A DNA stretch of 64,000 bases from Carya illinoinensis (GCF_018687715.1 NC_056767.1:1426001-1490000), one strand, 5' to 3'; positions 29,801 through 42,189 are shown, counted from the first letter of the stretch. The notes: generated from the sequence alone by a model not told the origin. Numbers and translations are program-made.

Positions 29801-29809
29801 TTTTCGAAT

Positions 29810-30560
29810 ACAATAGATGAATATAATTTGGATTCTATGAAAAAATAGTCATCTTCAAGATTCATTGAATGAGAAAAAATAATCAAGAAAGAAACTCAAA
29901 TACACCTCAGCAGAGAGAATTAATATTATCGATCTAGCCCTAACTTCTTAATTTTTGCTACCCTTTTCAACTTCTATTGGGTCGTAGGTTATAAAGATAA
30001 AAGGATATGATAGCTCTAATTTTTTTTTTTTTTATAAGACGCAAAGATTAATTTTTAGGCAAAAATATTTATGCATTAAACAAAAGTACTAAAAATATAT
30101 ACCTACAATAATATAAATGTATATTAAAAACTATATATTCTTTAATTTTTGAATATTAGGCTATTAGCTTCTGTATGAGATGCAAGAATACATGTCTTAA
30201 GGCCCCAAAAAAAAAATATATATATATAAATTTGAAAACAGAATCATAAAACCGACATATGGCAAGGGCGAACAATAGTCTATGGGACCTCTAGCTAAAA
30301 AAGAAGTATTACAGATCAAAGAAGTATTAAACTAGAAAAGTAAATGGCGAAGTATTGGAACAAAAACATGATGAAAGAAACATCAAAATGAAGAAGGGAA
30401 AGTTTATGGGACTAACCTCTAGCTATGGCGCTGCGGCTTCCTCTAGAAAGCAGAGAAGTATATATATGGCGTAGAAATGTAGGTATGGATTTGAGAAAAG
30501 TGATGTTGGAAACTAAGAGCAGGGCAGCAGAGAGATTTTGAGCAAAATGTAGTTTAGATA
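29810..30560. repeat. NLR upstream-type segment, copy (partners 46440-46640, 54430-54880)
   Basis: Shares tataatttggattctat, ccgacat-tggcaagggcgaacaatag and actaacctct-like strings with 54430-54880, and gtaggttataaagaca-like strings with 46440-46640. Since the 46.4 kb copy lies upstream of NLR B, this may be a duplicated NLR 5' flank. Confidence 0.45.
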
Positions 30561-30745
30561 ATAGAAATCATAGGGATGAAAGGAGAATGGCTTCCTCTAG
30601 AAAGCAGAGAAGTATATATATGGCGTAGATACGTAGGTATGGATTTGAGAAAAGTGATGTTGGAAATTAAGAACAGAGCAGCAGAGAGATTTTGAGCAAA
30701 ATGTAGTTTAGATAATAGAAATCACAGGGATGAAAGGAGAATGAC
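30430..30745. repeat. Tandem duplication, unit ~158 bp, two copies
   Basis: ggcttcctctagaaagcaga ... gatgaaaggagaatg occurs twice back to back with few differences (30430-30588 and 30589-30745). Confidence 0.9.
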
Positions 30746-31372
30746 CAACATGCCTTGTCTTTACTTATAATACGAGAGTAAATTTGTTTTTTAGATTGAG
30801 ATGAGTTTAATTTTTTATGTTGAAATATATGAATAAGATGAGATAAGTTTAATTTTTTTTTTTATTATAAAAAATTAAAAAAAAAAAGTAATGGACCTCA
30901 TTAATGAATGGTTTGAGATGAGTTCAACAACCAAACACAATAGATCATTTTAATTATGAGCTACCGTAATTTTGTATTTATAATAATACAGGTATTGGCT
31001 TAGCCATATGCCTCATGTAGTATATAAAATTTGACTTAGATGAGAAAAAACATGTCACCATTAGATTAGCCAAGTATAAGTCATAAGAATTATGAGTTAC
31101 AGTAATTACCCATATTTTGATGATTTATGAAAATGAAGATAATAAAGCATTTAACAGAAAAAAACACATTTAACATATTATCATATTGGAATGACGATGT
31201 TGTATATAGAATCTCGTATATAACCATTTTAGTCAAATTCCAATTTTTGGTCCATAAATTATTCATTGTTGCATATTGAGAGTAATATAAATGTTCTATA
31301 TATGTTACATATTTGATAAAATATAATTAAAATATTTAGGAAGAAAACAAACATGCCATGATATTAAACTAC

Positions 31373-31840
31373 AGGGAAAATTATTGGAGATGCCCAATGA
31401 AGTGCCCTCTGCTATACAGTAAGCTGTAAATGCATTTTCTCTTGTTCCAACCATGAGAGACTGCAGTTTTGCATATGGAAATCAATTTATTAATATCATG
31501 AGCGAAACTCAGAGGTGCCATTTCAGCAATGTGAAGCTCCAATTAAAAACTTCAAACCTGCAGGACAATATCTCAGGTCAAGCATAGCGATCAGAAAGAA
31601 ACGTATCGATATTGCTGTAATATGACTTTATTGACAAAGTATTTAATTGTGGGGAGCTCGTTCGCATGATGGTAGAAGTCATGGTGCGTAAAGCAATAAC
31701 ACAAATATTAATGCTTCACACGATGACAGATGAATTGATAATACTTAATTAGAGAAAGCTAAGAGATGCAATAAAAAAACAAAAGAAAACAAAAAAACAG
31801 AAGTCATGACTATGCGGGAATTGGTCAAATTGGCATTCAT
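31373..31840 (-). pseudogene. Orphan NLR 3' end (no coding part)
   Basis: Matches the 3' regions at 11724-12193 and 36856-37310 (ggagatgcccaatgaagtgc, gaaatcaatttattaatatc). Instead of continuing into LRR coding it joins, near 31830, a hairpin repeat. A broken segmental copy of an NLR end. Confidence 0.6.
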
Positions 31841-31874
31841 TTGTCGCTCTTGAAGACTTCAACGGCAAATGCCA
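31830..31874. repeat. Hairpin repeat copy joined to NLR 3' end
   Basis: ttggcattcatttgtcgct ... aacggcaaatgcca, as at 25707 and 33459. Confidence 0.6.
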
Positions 31875-32300
31875 CGTGAGATCAGGCACGCAGTGTTGCC
31901 TCTGTTTCCTCTCCGTGCAATAATTCCGAGGCTTAGATCGATCTGAGCAGTTAAATAATTTGTAAATAGTTAATAATTTAGTTAATAATTCCGAGGCTTA
32001 GCAGTAATGCCATGTGAGAACATGCAAGCACGCATTTGCGGAAGATTAAAAAAAAAAAGAGAACATGCACGCACTAGTGTTGCCTTTGTTTTCTTTCGCA
32101 AACTATTGATTTAATCTCATTTAATAATTATAATTTTTTTAAACTGTTAAATAAAATATAAAAAAATAATTCATTATTTTCAAATCTTGAAATAAAATAT
32201 AATATTTTAATAATATTTAATTCAACTTTCATCTCATCTTTTTCTCATCTGTATAACTAAATGAGTCCATAGACTCAATAATTAAGTAATTTATAAATAG
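31875..32300. repeat. Segmental copy, partners 33500-33930 and 36170-36510
   Basis: Shares gcaataattccgaggc, taaataatttgtaaatagtt and gagaacatgcacgcac with the two partner regions; each ends in an MR1-type AT-rich stretch. Confidence 0.65.
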
Positions 32301-32470
32301 TAATAAAATAGTATAAAAATAATAATAAATAGTAATAATTTGTATTCCAATCTAGCCTTAATCATTTTTTTGGACTATATATTAAAATTTCTATATTATC
32401 ATATAGTATTATTTGTCATGAAATATATTACAAATTTTATGTCAATGAGATAAGTAATTAGATCTGGTGC

Positions 32471-32652
32471 TATTTGGATAGTAAGTTAAAATATAAGTTA
32501 AAAGTTAAATAAAATATTGTTGAAATATTATTTTTTTAGTATTATTATTATTTTTAAATTTAAAAAATTAAATTATTTATTATATTTTATATGAAAATTT
32601 TAAAAAATTATAATGATGAGATTAAAAATAATATTTTCAATATCCAAACCGC
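32471..32652. repeat. MITE-like AT repeat with tttggata ... tatccaaa ends
   Basis: 182 bp, starting atttggatagt and ending atatccaaac, an imperfect inverted pair, no coding capacity. The clearest full-length member of the MR1 type. Confidence 0.6.
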
Positions 32653-32825
32653 CTCTGATGCCAACTCCATACAAATAGATCAACGCGCGGATGGCTAATC
32701 TGGATCGAGGTCCACACGCTTTACCTTGTAGTACTTGAATAATTCACTTAATCATATATATGCTTGTGATATCTAAATTTTTTCTTAGATGTAAAAAACT
32801 TAGTATGCATGAGATTAGCCAATTA

Positions 32826-33160
32826 TGTTTAGATGTTGGCATGAGTGGAGTTAGATTGTAAATAATAGTATTTTGTGAGTCCTATTAAATTATGAAGTTT
32901 TATGAGATTTTAAAAAATAAAAGAGAAAAAGTTGAATAAAATATTATAAAGTTTAAATATTTTTAGAATATTATTTTTTAATATTATTTTTTAGGTTTGA
33001 ATAAATTGAATTGTTTTTTGTTTTTTATTTAGAAGTTTAAAAAAGTTGTAACGATTAGATTGAAAAAATTGTGATGATTAATTTAAAAATATTTGTATTT
33101 AAATAATTTAGAAATTAAATAAAATAAAAGGAAACGAGATTAATTTCCAAACAGAATTTA
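32826..33160. repeat. MITE-like AT repeat (MR1 type)
   Basis: Starts tgtttagatgttg, ends ttccaaacaga, with aaaaagttgaataaaat in the middle as in related copies. Confidence 0.55.
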
Positions 33161-33458
33161 CCTTGTTCACTTTTATAAAATATCTTATCTCATCTTATCT
33201 CATCTAATCATTAAAATTTTTTTAAATTCTCATACAAAATAAAATAAATAATTTAACTTTTAAAATTTTGATATAAAAATAATATATTTTAATAAAATTT
33301 TATTTAATTTTTAATTTTAATATTAATTTATCTCATTTTATCTTGTTTTATTTTTTTAAAATAAATTAAAAATTTTCAAGTAACCTATAAGACAAAAAGA
33401 AAACAGTAAAAGAGATTCCACGAAAAACGACAGTATTTCTTATCACAAGAAAAAAAAT

Positions 33459-33498
33459 TTGGCAGCATTGGTTCGTCGGTCTTCAACGACAAATGCCA
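33459..33498. repeat. Hairpin repeat copy
   Basis: ttggcagcattggttcgtcg with cgacaaatgcca; followed by the segmental copy 33500-33930. Confidence 0.55.
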
Positions 33499-33499
33499 T

Positions 33500-33930
33500 G
33501 TGAGAACATGCACCGATGCACGCAGTAGCGGTTGCCAGTGTTTCCTTTATTCCGTGCAATAATTCCGAGGCAGCTTAGATCTGAGTAATTAAATAATTTG
33601 TAAATAGTTAATAATTTAATTCATAATTCCGAGGCTTAGCTGTAATGCCATGTGAGAACATGCACGCACGCATTTCCCAATAAATAAATAAAATAAAATA
33701 TATAGAGAGAACATGCACGCACTAGTGTTGCCTGCCAGTGTTTCCTTTCACAAATTAATTGATTTAATCTCATTCAATAATTATAATTTTTTTTAAATTG
33801 TCAAATAAAATATAAATTTAATATTTTTAAATCTTAAAATAAAAAATAATATTAAAAAATAATTTTATATTTAACTTTTATATCAATCTATCTCATTTAT
33901 ATAACGAGACGAGGTCTTAGACTCTATAGT
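33500..33930. repeat. Segmental copy, partner of 31875-32300
   Basis: Same order of blocks as 31875-32300, ending in an MR1-type stretch. Confidence 0.6.
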
Positions 33931-34141
33931 TAAATAATTATTAGAATAAAAATAATAATAAAATAATAATAATTTGTATTCCTATCTGGCCTTAATAATT
34001 TGTGTTGATGAGGTAAGTGATGATCAGATGATTCAGATTCAGAGTGATGCCAACTCCATACAAATAGATCAACGTGCGGATAAGTAATCTCGATCCAGAT
34101 CCAGGTTCACACGCTTTACCTTGTAGTATTTGAATAATTAG

Positions 34142-34530
34142 ATCGGATGGTTTAATATAAATTGAAGTCTAAGATAAAATTTAATTTAGTTATATAATAA
34201 AATATAAATTATTATATAAAAATATCTTTAAATTTTATTTAAAATTTTTAAATATGATTTTTTTTTTAATTTATATTAAATATTACAACTTAAAATGAGG
34301 TCTCAATACAAATTTCATATCTCAATTTAACAAGATTTTAAAAAATTATTTAAAATATAAATAATTCATTATATTAAATATTAAATTTAGCATTATGGGA
34401 CCTTGCATATTTAAAATTTTATTGAATGAAATGGTTTTTATTTTATTTTTTAAAAATACCATATTTTTAATTTTGGAGACGGTGTGGGCTTAGGCAGTAG
34501 CCTAAATGGGCCTTACTATTGAGCCACTCT
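34142..34530. mobile_element. Degenerate hAT-like element, E4 family
   Basis: Related to the elements at 41060-41534 and 44975-45443: aaattgaagtctaagataaa at one end, an AT-rich middle with aacttaaaatgaggtct, and gggcttaggcagtagccta then attgagcca at the other. Flanks share taatta. No coding capacity. Confidence 0.55.
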
Positions 34531-34767
34531 AATTATTGACTTAATCATATATGCTTGCAATATCTAAATTTTGTCTTGGATGTAAATAACGTAAATTAGC
34601 CAACTTTAAGTCATCTTAATTATGAGCTACAGTAATCGTTTATAATAATACACGAATTAGCTTAGTCATATGCATGTGGTATATAAAATTTGATTTGATT
34701 TATAAGTCATATATGTAAGTAAACACTAACTTAGCCATCATAAGTCATATATGTAAGTAAACATTAG

Positions 34768-35600
34768 ATAAGAAGGCTAATTCAACGTGAGGTTTAATTT
34801 TTGAATGGGAAGTCAAAAACCAACAAATGGCCGCATATTAGCCAAACTTTGTCTAAAGATTTAAGCAAACTAATGCTAATGCTATTACCAATTAATCCGA
34901 CCTCCCGTTTAACCATTAATGAAATAAAAGAAGCCATGATGATAATTGAAAAATATTATAAATATTTTATCTCTTCTACTATTGGATAATAAGATAGATT
35001 TTAAACCAGAAAAATTAAAATGAGATTTAAAATTAACATCTTATATATACAATTGATTTAATTTCCGTTCATTTTAATAATTAGATTTTGAAAAATGCTA
35101 TAAGGAAATCTTACGTCACACGTATCTAGCTAATAATTAATATGTGACCACACACTTCTCTATTATGTGATTTATCATTTTTATCTTATTTAAACACATA
35201 CATGTTTAAACATTAAGATAGAATGTAATAAATAACAAATTATATATTTGTCAATTAGAGGTATGTGATGTAAAGTTTCTATATAGAATTTATTTCACCA
35301 GATTTTAATCCAACTATATATTGATACCAGATGTGGATAATTTATTTTTGTTCATACACATCATGAACAAGCATTTACAAAGTTTGAGGCCAATTTTAAA
35401 AATATTTTTGTTTTTTGACACTCAAACAAACACACATCCTAAATAATTAATTGGGTGAAGTGTAAAATCAGAGTTTAAATTTAAATATTATACTTTAATA
35501 AAATGTGAAATTACTATTTATCTGAAAGATATAAGCAGATAAAAAGATATATTTTAATTATTTATATTTTTCAATTGGAATTATAGTAATATTATCTATA
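34768..35600 (+). repeat. Segmental copy, partner of 24885-25620
   Basis: Contains a 62-codon frame at 34801-34989 ending at two stops, with LLPINPTSRLTINEIKEAM. That stretch resembles the end of a protein kinase domain only loosely. The partner copy is frameshifted, so any function is lost or never existed. Confidence 0.5.
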
Positions 35601-36855
35601 TTTATTTATTTTTCTTTAAAAAAATTTATTATATACATAAATATTTTATTCTACTATTTTAAATATCATTTTTGTTTTAAATTATCTCTACCGGTATAGG
35701 GTAAAAAAATAAAAAAAAATGGGGCAATAATGGCTGCCAGCCGAGGAAATAGGAAAAAAAGAAGAAAAAAGAATTCTTGTGTCGGTCAAGTCCAAAGCTA
35801 CTTCAATCATTTCAAATGGAAACCAACGTGAAAAGAGGAAAAAAAAAGAAGAAAACATTTATCATTTTGGATAGTGCTAGGCCACCGCTGGTGGGAGCCA
35901 CCGTTAGGTAATTTTTTTTTAATTATTTTTTAAAATTTTAAAATATTTTTAAAAATATAAAAAATTTATATTAATATTAAACATTTTTTTTAATATTTCA
36001 AAAAATAAAAATAAAAAAATAAAACGCCCCAGCGGGAGGTTTCCTATCATTTTTCAACGTTCAAAGAGATTCCACGAAAAACGACAACATTAATTTCTGA
36101 TCCCACCAGACTGCAAAAGCCAAAGAAAAAAAGAAAAAAGAAAAAGCTGGCATTGATTTGTCGGTCTTCAACGCACTAGCGTTGCCAGTGTTTCCTTTCC
36201 GTGCAATAATTCCGAGGCAGCTTAGATCTGAGTAATTAAATAATTTGTAAATAGTTAATAATTCAGCTGTCATGCCATGTGAGAACATGCACGCACGCAT
36301 TTCAGGAAAAATAAAAAAAGATAAATAAATTGCAAGCACTAGTATTGCCTGCCTGTGTTTCCTTACACAAACTAATTGATTTAATCTCATTTAATATTAA
36401 TAAAATTTTTTTAAAATGTGAAATAAAATATAAAAAAATAATTTAATATTTTAAAATTTTAAAATAAAAAATAATATTTCATTTAATTTATAATCAAATA
36501 AAACCTAATCTTAACTCAAAAATTTATAGACAATAACATCTTATCATAATGGAATATAGAATCTCGCGTGTGAACATCTCAGTCAAATTCCAAATTTTGG
36601 TCCATAAATTATTCATTGTTGCAATTTACTTATATCTTAACCCCATTTCCTTTATTCACATTCAAGTGATAAATTGAGAGTAATATAAATGTTCTATATA
36701 TGTATCCAAAAACTACAGCTCTGTCGTTAGCTGTGTTATTAATGGGGGTATGTCTTTTTTTGTGTTAATAAAGAGACTTACAATTAGATTTATTCAATTG
36801 AATAAAATAGACACCACCTTTCTTAGAAGAAAGCAATGCCATGAGATTAAACTAC
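35601..36855. other. AT-rich spacer with repeat fragments
   Basis: Holds a segmental fragment at 36060-36510 related to 33412-33930. No gene seen; the frame at 36061-36390 is antisense to the repeat and not supported. Confidence 0.5.
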
Positions 36856-37480
36856 ATGGAAAATTGTTGGAAATGCCCAATGAAGTGCCCTCTGCTACAC
36901 AGCAAGCTGTAAATACATTTCCTCTTGTTCCAACCATGAGAGACTGCAATATTTTGCATCTGGGAATCAATTTATTGATATCATGAGCGAAACTCAGAGG
37001 TGCCATTTCAGCAATATGAAGCTCCATTTAAAACCTCCAAACCTGCATGACAATATCTCAGGTCAAGCACAACGATCAGAAAGAAATGTAGATATTGCTT
37101 TAATTTTACTTTATTGACAAAACATTTGATTGTGGGAGCTCGTTCACATGTGCTACTTAAAACAGTAACACAAATATAAATGCTTCACACGATGATAGAC
37201 AAATTGATAACACTTATTCTCCAGCTGCTAATTAATTAGAGAAAGTTGAAAGATGCAATAAAAAAAAAAAAACAAAAGAAAACAAAGAAACAGAAGCCAT
37301 GAATACGAGGGAATTGGTCAAATTCAGGAATTAATCTGCTATCATGAAGACCTAAAGCTTTGCGAAATCTCCTGTAAACTCGCCTTGGATTTGGAAAAGA
37401 GAAACTTAAAATAATTCTATATATACTCCCGTTTAATATTTGCCCATCAAGAGGACCCACTGGCCAAAGAAAAATTATAA
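36856..37480 (-). other. 3' untranslated region of NLR A
   Basis: Same conserved NLR 3' region as at 11724 and 31373, ending near ttgtgggagctcgttcacatg and the A-rich tract at 37259. Confidence 0.6.
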
Positions 37481-37489
37481 AATGTAACC

Positions 37490-38165
37490 TACCTTTCCTT
37501 TGATAATGTGCTGTATGGTGGTATTGAGGTCTCCTTCTATCATGGGTTGAAAAGTTTCAAGACTCCGTTTCGTATGCACTCCCTTTAGCTTAGGTGTTTT
37601 CATACTTGTTAAAACAAACATTTTTAATTTTTCACATCCAGCCATTGTAAAAACATTCTAATTTTGGTAAATTCATTAGCGAGAGGGTCTCCAATTGAGG
37701 AAATGCAATCACATCTCTTTTCTCTTCCTCTCCTACTTTTGCAAGGATTTCTTCCATTTTGTTGCAGTTTGCAACTTCTATTTCCTCTAATGTCACAAGA
37801 AGTTTTGCCATGGATGGCGAGAATAAGTGTTTCAAGCAATCACAATCAATAACCCTTAGCAATCTCAAGTTCTTGAAGCCCTTAATATCTTGTGGACCTT
37901 TCAGCTTCCATATATGCAACAGCTTCGGTAAAGACTTTAGCAACAACCTTTCCAAGTTATTAATGAAGATGTTGCTTTTGTAATGACTTTCCAACTTACG
38001 GAAGAAAGGTTTAGGACATTCTTCCTCAAGCTCAAATATCAATTCCAATGAATCACAGTGATATTCTTCAAGTTCATTTAAATTTTGCAAACCTTTAATC
38101 AATTGGGATGGAATAAGAGCCCATATCTCTGTCTAATTGCCTGTCTCCCTCTTGTTTTGCTCCTC
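37490..38165 (-). pseudogene. NLR A C-terminal LRR exon
   Basis: Acceptor ttgactaaacag lies just before 38165. Open from 38102 to 37632 with LRRs [36 protein letters not shown] and [16 protein letters not shown] deletion removes the part homologous to AIAFFWPSLEK of NLR 1, after which the end GDLNTTIQHIIKGKV-like sequence is still legible near 37500-37540. Confidence 0.8.
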
Positions 38166-38569
38166 CTGTTTAGTCAATGTAACATGTGTGCCAGATTATT
38201 GAAAACCATTAAGGAGTAAATTATCTAAAAAAACTCCATTATTCTTATTGGCTAACAATAATAATAGATGGAATGGATGCACAACGAAGAGGTTAATCAT
38301 AGAACGGGCTCAAAATTAATCATGAACCACTTGGGGTCTCTTGGTGGTGCCTCGGACTGATTCAACTACTGGACTTGAACTCCTCCTGATTGGTGCACAT
38401 GACTCAAGACATCGGCTGAGAAAACCAAGAGAATCTCGTGTTGAGGAGGAGCCAAGTCTAGGCTCTTTGGGCTCTTGATCTTGAATCCTTTTCCGCATCA
38501 GTTTTCTGTAGTTCACTTTGACTCCAAATTTTTGAGACAAATGTTTTCAATTTTGGACAAGTACATACG

Positions 38570-40160
38570 CAATGTGATGTTCATTATGGATGGCCATTGA
38601 AGATCCCAAATTTTAAGTACTAATTCGATGCCATATAATGAAATCTTTTTCCTAGTCTTTTTCAGCTTCCTCTTTTTGAACAATATTTTCCATCCGTTTG
38701 CAGCTAACTTTTGAAATGCTTTGAAGTTCCCTGCGTAACTTACAATTACAGAACTCCAGAGTAAGTATCTTAGACTATGACATTTAAAGATTTCAATAGA
38801 TTTTTACGTTTCCAAAGGCTCTACATGATGGAGGAATATTCTTGCACACATGTTCCAAACAAAATAACTCCTTCAAATGTAGAGTTGCCATATGAGCAAG
38901 TGGCCGACGATCTTTTGGGATCTCATATACAGGCAGCCGCTTTAGTCCTTTGAGATCAAATAACGCTTCTTGTATGTAGAGCCAATTTACGACAAGTTCT
39001 TTCAAATTGATGTACCCACAAAATTGGATGAAGCCCAATTCTTTTGGCAAGCACCGGATACTTGCTACGCTAATTTTTAAAACTGCGAGTTGATCGGAAT
39101 AAGGAATTAGTTCAGCAAGGCTTGCACTAGTATTTGCCCCTTCTTCATTTCCTGCCATTGTAGTCATATATTCTCAATTCTTGAATTGTCCCATGTACAA
39201 TTCTTCTAGTCGATATAAACAAGATAAGACACCAGCTGCAATTCGCTTTAGAGAACGACCTCCCTTCATATCCAACAAATTTAATTGACTAAGATTTCCT
39301 GCTTTCCACGGCAACTCCACGTTCTTAGAATCACGAAAGCTAAGAATACTGATGGACCGTTGGCTGGGTTTTGAATCGGTTCAGTTCAAAATTGATTCCT
39401 ACATTTTAAAAACTGATTAAATCCGGTCTGGCATCGGTTCTTGGCTTTTTGGCACCGGACCGGACCAGACTGGTTTATAAAATACATATAAAATTAATTT
39501 TTAATATTATATAAAATATTTTATGTATGTATATATAATTTATATATATAATATATATAATTATATATGAAATAATTTTATATTATAATTTATAACATCA
39601 AATTTTAATCTTAAATATATATTTTTTTATATATAATATGTATAATTACATTGACACTTAATTAAAACTGAAAATTCGGACTAAACCGAACTAGAATGGG
39701 TAAAAACGAAAGTACCGGTTTAGGAAGGTAACAAGTCTGGGGTTGGTTCTTAAAATGCAAAACCGGTATATACACCGGTTTGGTTTCAAAATTTATACAA
39801 AATCGAATCAAATCGGACCGGTTACACCCCTATCTAGATTCAACATCTGAAGGTTCTCAAGGATCTGAACTGATGGAAGCAACAACGTTAGGGCAAAGCA
39901 CCTTTCTGCCATAGACAACATCTTCAGCTTCTTCATGCCATTAAATAAATTTCATGGGAGCATTTCTAAATTATTTAAACATGATAGTTGCAATAACCGA
40001 AGTTTGGTGCATTTCAACCCATCACGATACCATTCATTTCTCCAAGTAAAAGAGAAATTGTCCGGTAACCCTCATATGTATCCTTTTGTGGCCATTCTTC
40101 ACGTCTTCTATCCAATGCTACCATAAAACCATGTTCATCTCTAGATGCAATTGATATGAC
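38570..40160 (-). pseudogene. NLR A LRR region, interrupted
   Basis: LRR fragments: ISVASIRCLPKELGF and LKELVVNWLYIQEALFDLKG (38793-39167), and LKMLSMAE-like sequence near 39900. The E5 element sits at 39349-39832 where about 54 coding bases present in NLR 1 are missing. Relative to copy B, 52 bases are missing near 38620. Confidence 0.75.
39349..39832. mobile_element. hAT-like DNA element E5 in NLR A LRR
   Basis: Ends in ggttacacccct at the right and ctgatggaccgttgg at the left, with ggtccggt- and aaccggta-type subterminal motifs and an AT-rich core. The right terminus matches the caccccta end of E2 and E3. Also present at 43261-43748 in NLR B. Confidence 0.7.
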
Positions 40161-41051
40161 AAAATTTCACACAAAATCATGTAATTTGATGCATTCATCC
40201 CTTGTTCTATTCAACAAGAGATTTGAGCTTTGAAGATTCGATAATATTGTGTTGACATGTACTCTTATTTGTTCGACAGTACCAAAGCCTTTAACAAACC
40301 TTTTTCCAACTTCATGTCTACTAAATGTTCAATAGGAAAGTCATAATCTTCGGGATATAGACAACATAGCATAAAGCATGATTTGGCTTCATTGCTTCCT
40401 ACATAATTGTAACCAAACTCTATGTTGGAATACACCTTTGGATGGAGTACAAGAATATATTTTTGGGATAGCCATTTTAAGTTGCTGGAGCCCGGCTTTC
40501 CATTCATATTCATCACTTTTATTGCTAAGAGCACTTCCAACCACCGTAATAGCAAGGGGTAAACCTACACATTCCTTCGTAGCCTGTTGTGCTATTTTAA
40601 TTAGATTGTGAGTATTGATAGAAACACCTACCATCTCTCTGATAGGAATCCACTCTTCTTTTTAGATAAAAGTCCAATTGGAAATATTTTTTGAATTCTC
40701 GATTGCAAGTTTCTTCGTTTTGTATTGTTAACAAGATTTTGCAACTCTTTTCTTTAACTGCATAGTAAATTCCATTAGCTTCAAGATCAAATGGTTTCCA
40801 AACATCATCCAATATCACAAGGACATTCCTATTCAAAGTCAACCTTGAATATAATTCATTTGCTCTTTCATGTAAATTCTCTTGTCAAGTCTCGAACCTA
40901 GCATTTCCGCAAGTTCGCCTTGAATCTTTGTCAAGTTTGGACTTTGAGGCACCACTGCAATGGCAACTTTATGGAATAAATTATCAAATCTTACTATTCT
41001 CTCAATCTCTTTGGCCATTTCTATCTTGCCAATCCCTTCCATACCACATAA
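40160..41051 (-). pseudogene. NLR A NB-ARC domain, frameshifted
   Basis: P-loop region GMEGIGKIEM (expected GKT), NLTKIQGELAEMLGSRL, kinase-2 LVILDDVW at about 40815, KILLTIQNEE, GLPLAI at about 40560 and CFMLCCLYPEDYDFPIEHL at about 40345, spread over three frames. K-to-I change at the P-loop end and the frame breaks exclude ATP-switch function. Confidence 0.85.
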
Positions 41052-41059
41052 GGCAATCG

Positions 41060-41534
41060 CAGGGGCGGTTCAATACAAATTGAGACTTAAGACAAAATTT
41101 AAATTAGTCATTTATAATTATAATAAAATAAAATATAAATTATTATATAGAATATTTTCAAAATTTTCAATAAAATGATATTTTATTTAAAATATTTAAA
41201 TAATTTTTTTTGAATTTATATTTAATATAACAACTTAAAATGAGACCTTAATGTAAATTTTATACCTCAATTTAACAAGATCTTAAAAAATTATTTAAAA
41301 TATAAATAATTTATTGTATTAAATATTAAATTTAGTATTATGAGGCCTTGCACACATTGAAAAATATAAAAGTTATTATAAGCTTTATTTAATGAAATGA
41401 TTTTTATTTTTTTATTTTTACAAAAAACCTAAAATAAAAATTAAAAAAAAAACCTAATTTTTAATGTTGAGGGCCTTACATAAGGTGGAGGCCTTAGACA
41501 ATGACATAAATGGCCTAACCATTGAGCTGGCCTG
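41060..41534. mobile_element. hAT-like DNA element E4 in NLR A, 475 bp
   Basis: Ends caggggcggttcaat and attgagctggcctg. Flanking 8-mers ggcaatcg and gtcaatcg differ at one base. AT-rich middle, no frame. Same site and element as 44975-45443. Confidence 0.8.
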
Positions 41535-41542
41535 GTCAATCG

Positions 41543-42063
41543 TGTCGACCTTATCATCCATTAGCGTATCCAAAACATTTTGAATAATTGATTTTCGTAA
41601 TTCAAAATCCTTGAACCTGGATGGTCATCTTACTTCCATGAAACGTACTTCAAGATTGTACATCCAACCATATTTTGCAGTTGGATCTTCTAGTAACTCA
41701 ATGATGGCTTGAATATTCATGTGAGCTTTCTTATTTAAGGAGTAGCGTACGTAGTGCCAAATTAGGACACCAAACATTCAAGCACATATTAGTCTCGACA
41801 TCTTCTTCAAGGAATTTCCGCACTTCTTCAAGTTTTTCCTCCACATTTTTCAGCCACGTCTCCACTTCACTTGGGACTACTTCTTGATCCCATTCGGCTA
41901 CATCAACAACTAGTCACACCTCCGCTTCTAGTTAACTAGCGTAAAACATTTATCTTTGAGAATCACGATAATACTCTCGTAGGAAATAAGATAGCCAAAT
42001 TATTCTTGGATTGGAAGAACCATGTATTCTCCAATTTTTCCAACAATTGATTATAGAATTTTC
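41543..42063 (-). pseudogene. NLR A coiled-coil part, degraded
   Basis: Aligns with the NLR 1 coiled coil (ATTGTTGG, AATTGGAGAATACATGGTTC-like start near 42063) but has several stops. Recognisable pieces: WSLNKKAHMNIQ-like near 41730 and DPTAKYGWMYNLE near 41680. Confidence 0.75.
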
Positions 42064-42189
42064 ATTTTTCAAAAGTAGTTTTCTATTTTTGTATTTTGTA
42101 TTTTTTTTAGTTTTTTTTGTTAAATAACAGGCTGCCTCTGCCCATTAGAACGGGCTCAAAATTAATCATGAACCTCTTGGGGTCTCTTG

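Larger units (their letters stand above)
37480..42063 (-). pseudogene. CC-NBS-LRR pseudogene A
   Basis: Minus-strand NLR paralogous to NLR 1, in the order: degraded coiled coil (41543-42063), E4 DNA element (41060-41534), NB-ARC (40160-41051), LRR with E5 element (38570-40160), serine-rich exon end (38310-38560), C-terminal LRR exon (37490-38165). The P-loop is altered to GMEGIGKIEM, several frameshifts split the NB-ARC and stops are frequent in the coiled coil. About 3.85 kb of it (38301-42145) is repeated next door as NLR B. Confidence 0.88.

Noticed and set aside
36750..36986. 78-codon plus-strand frame
   Set aside because: Lies antisense in the conserved NLR 3' region and is not kept in the paralogous copies.
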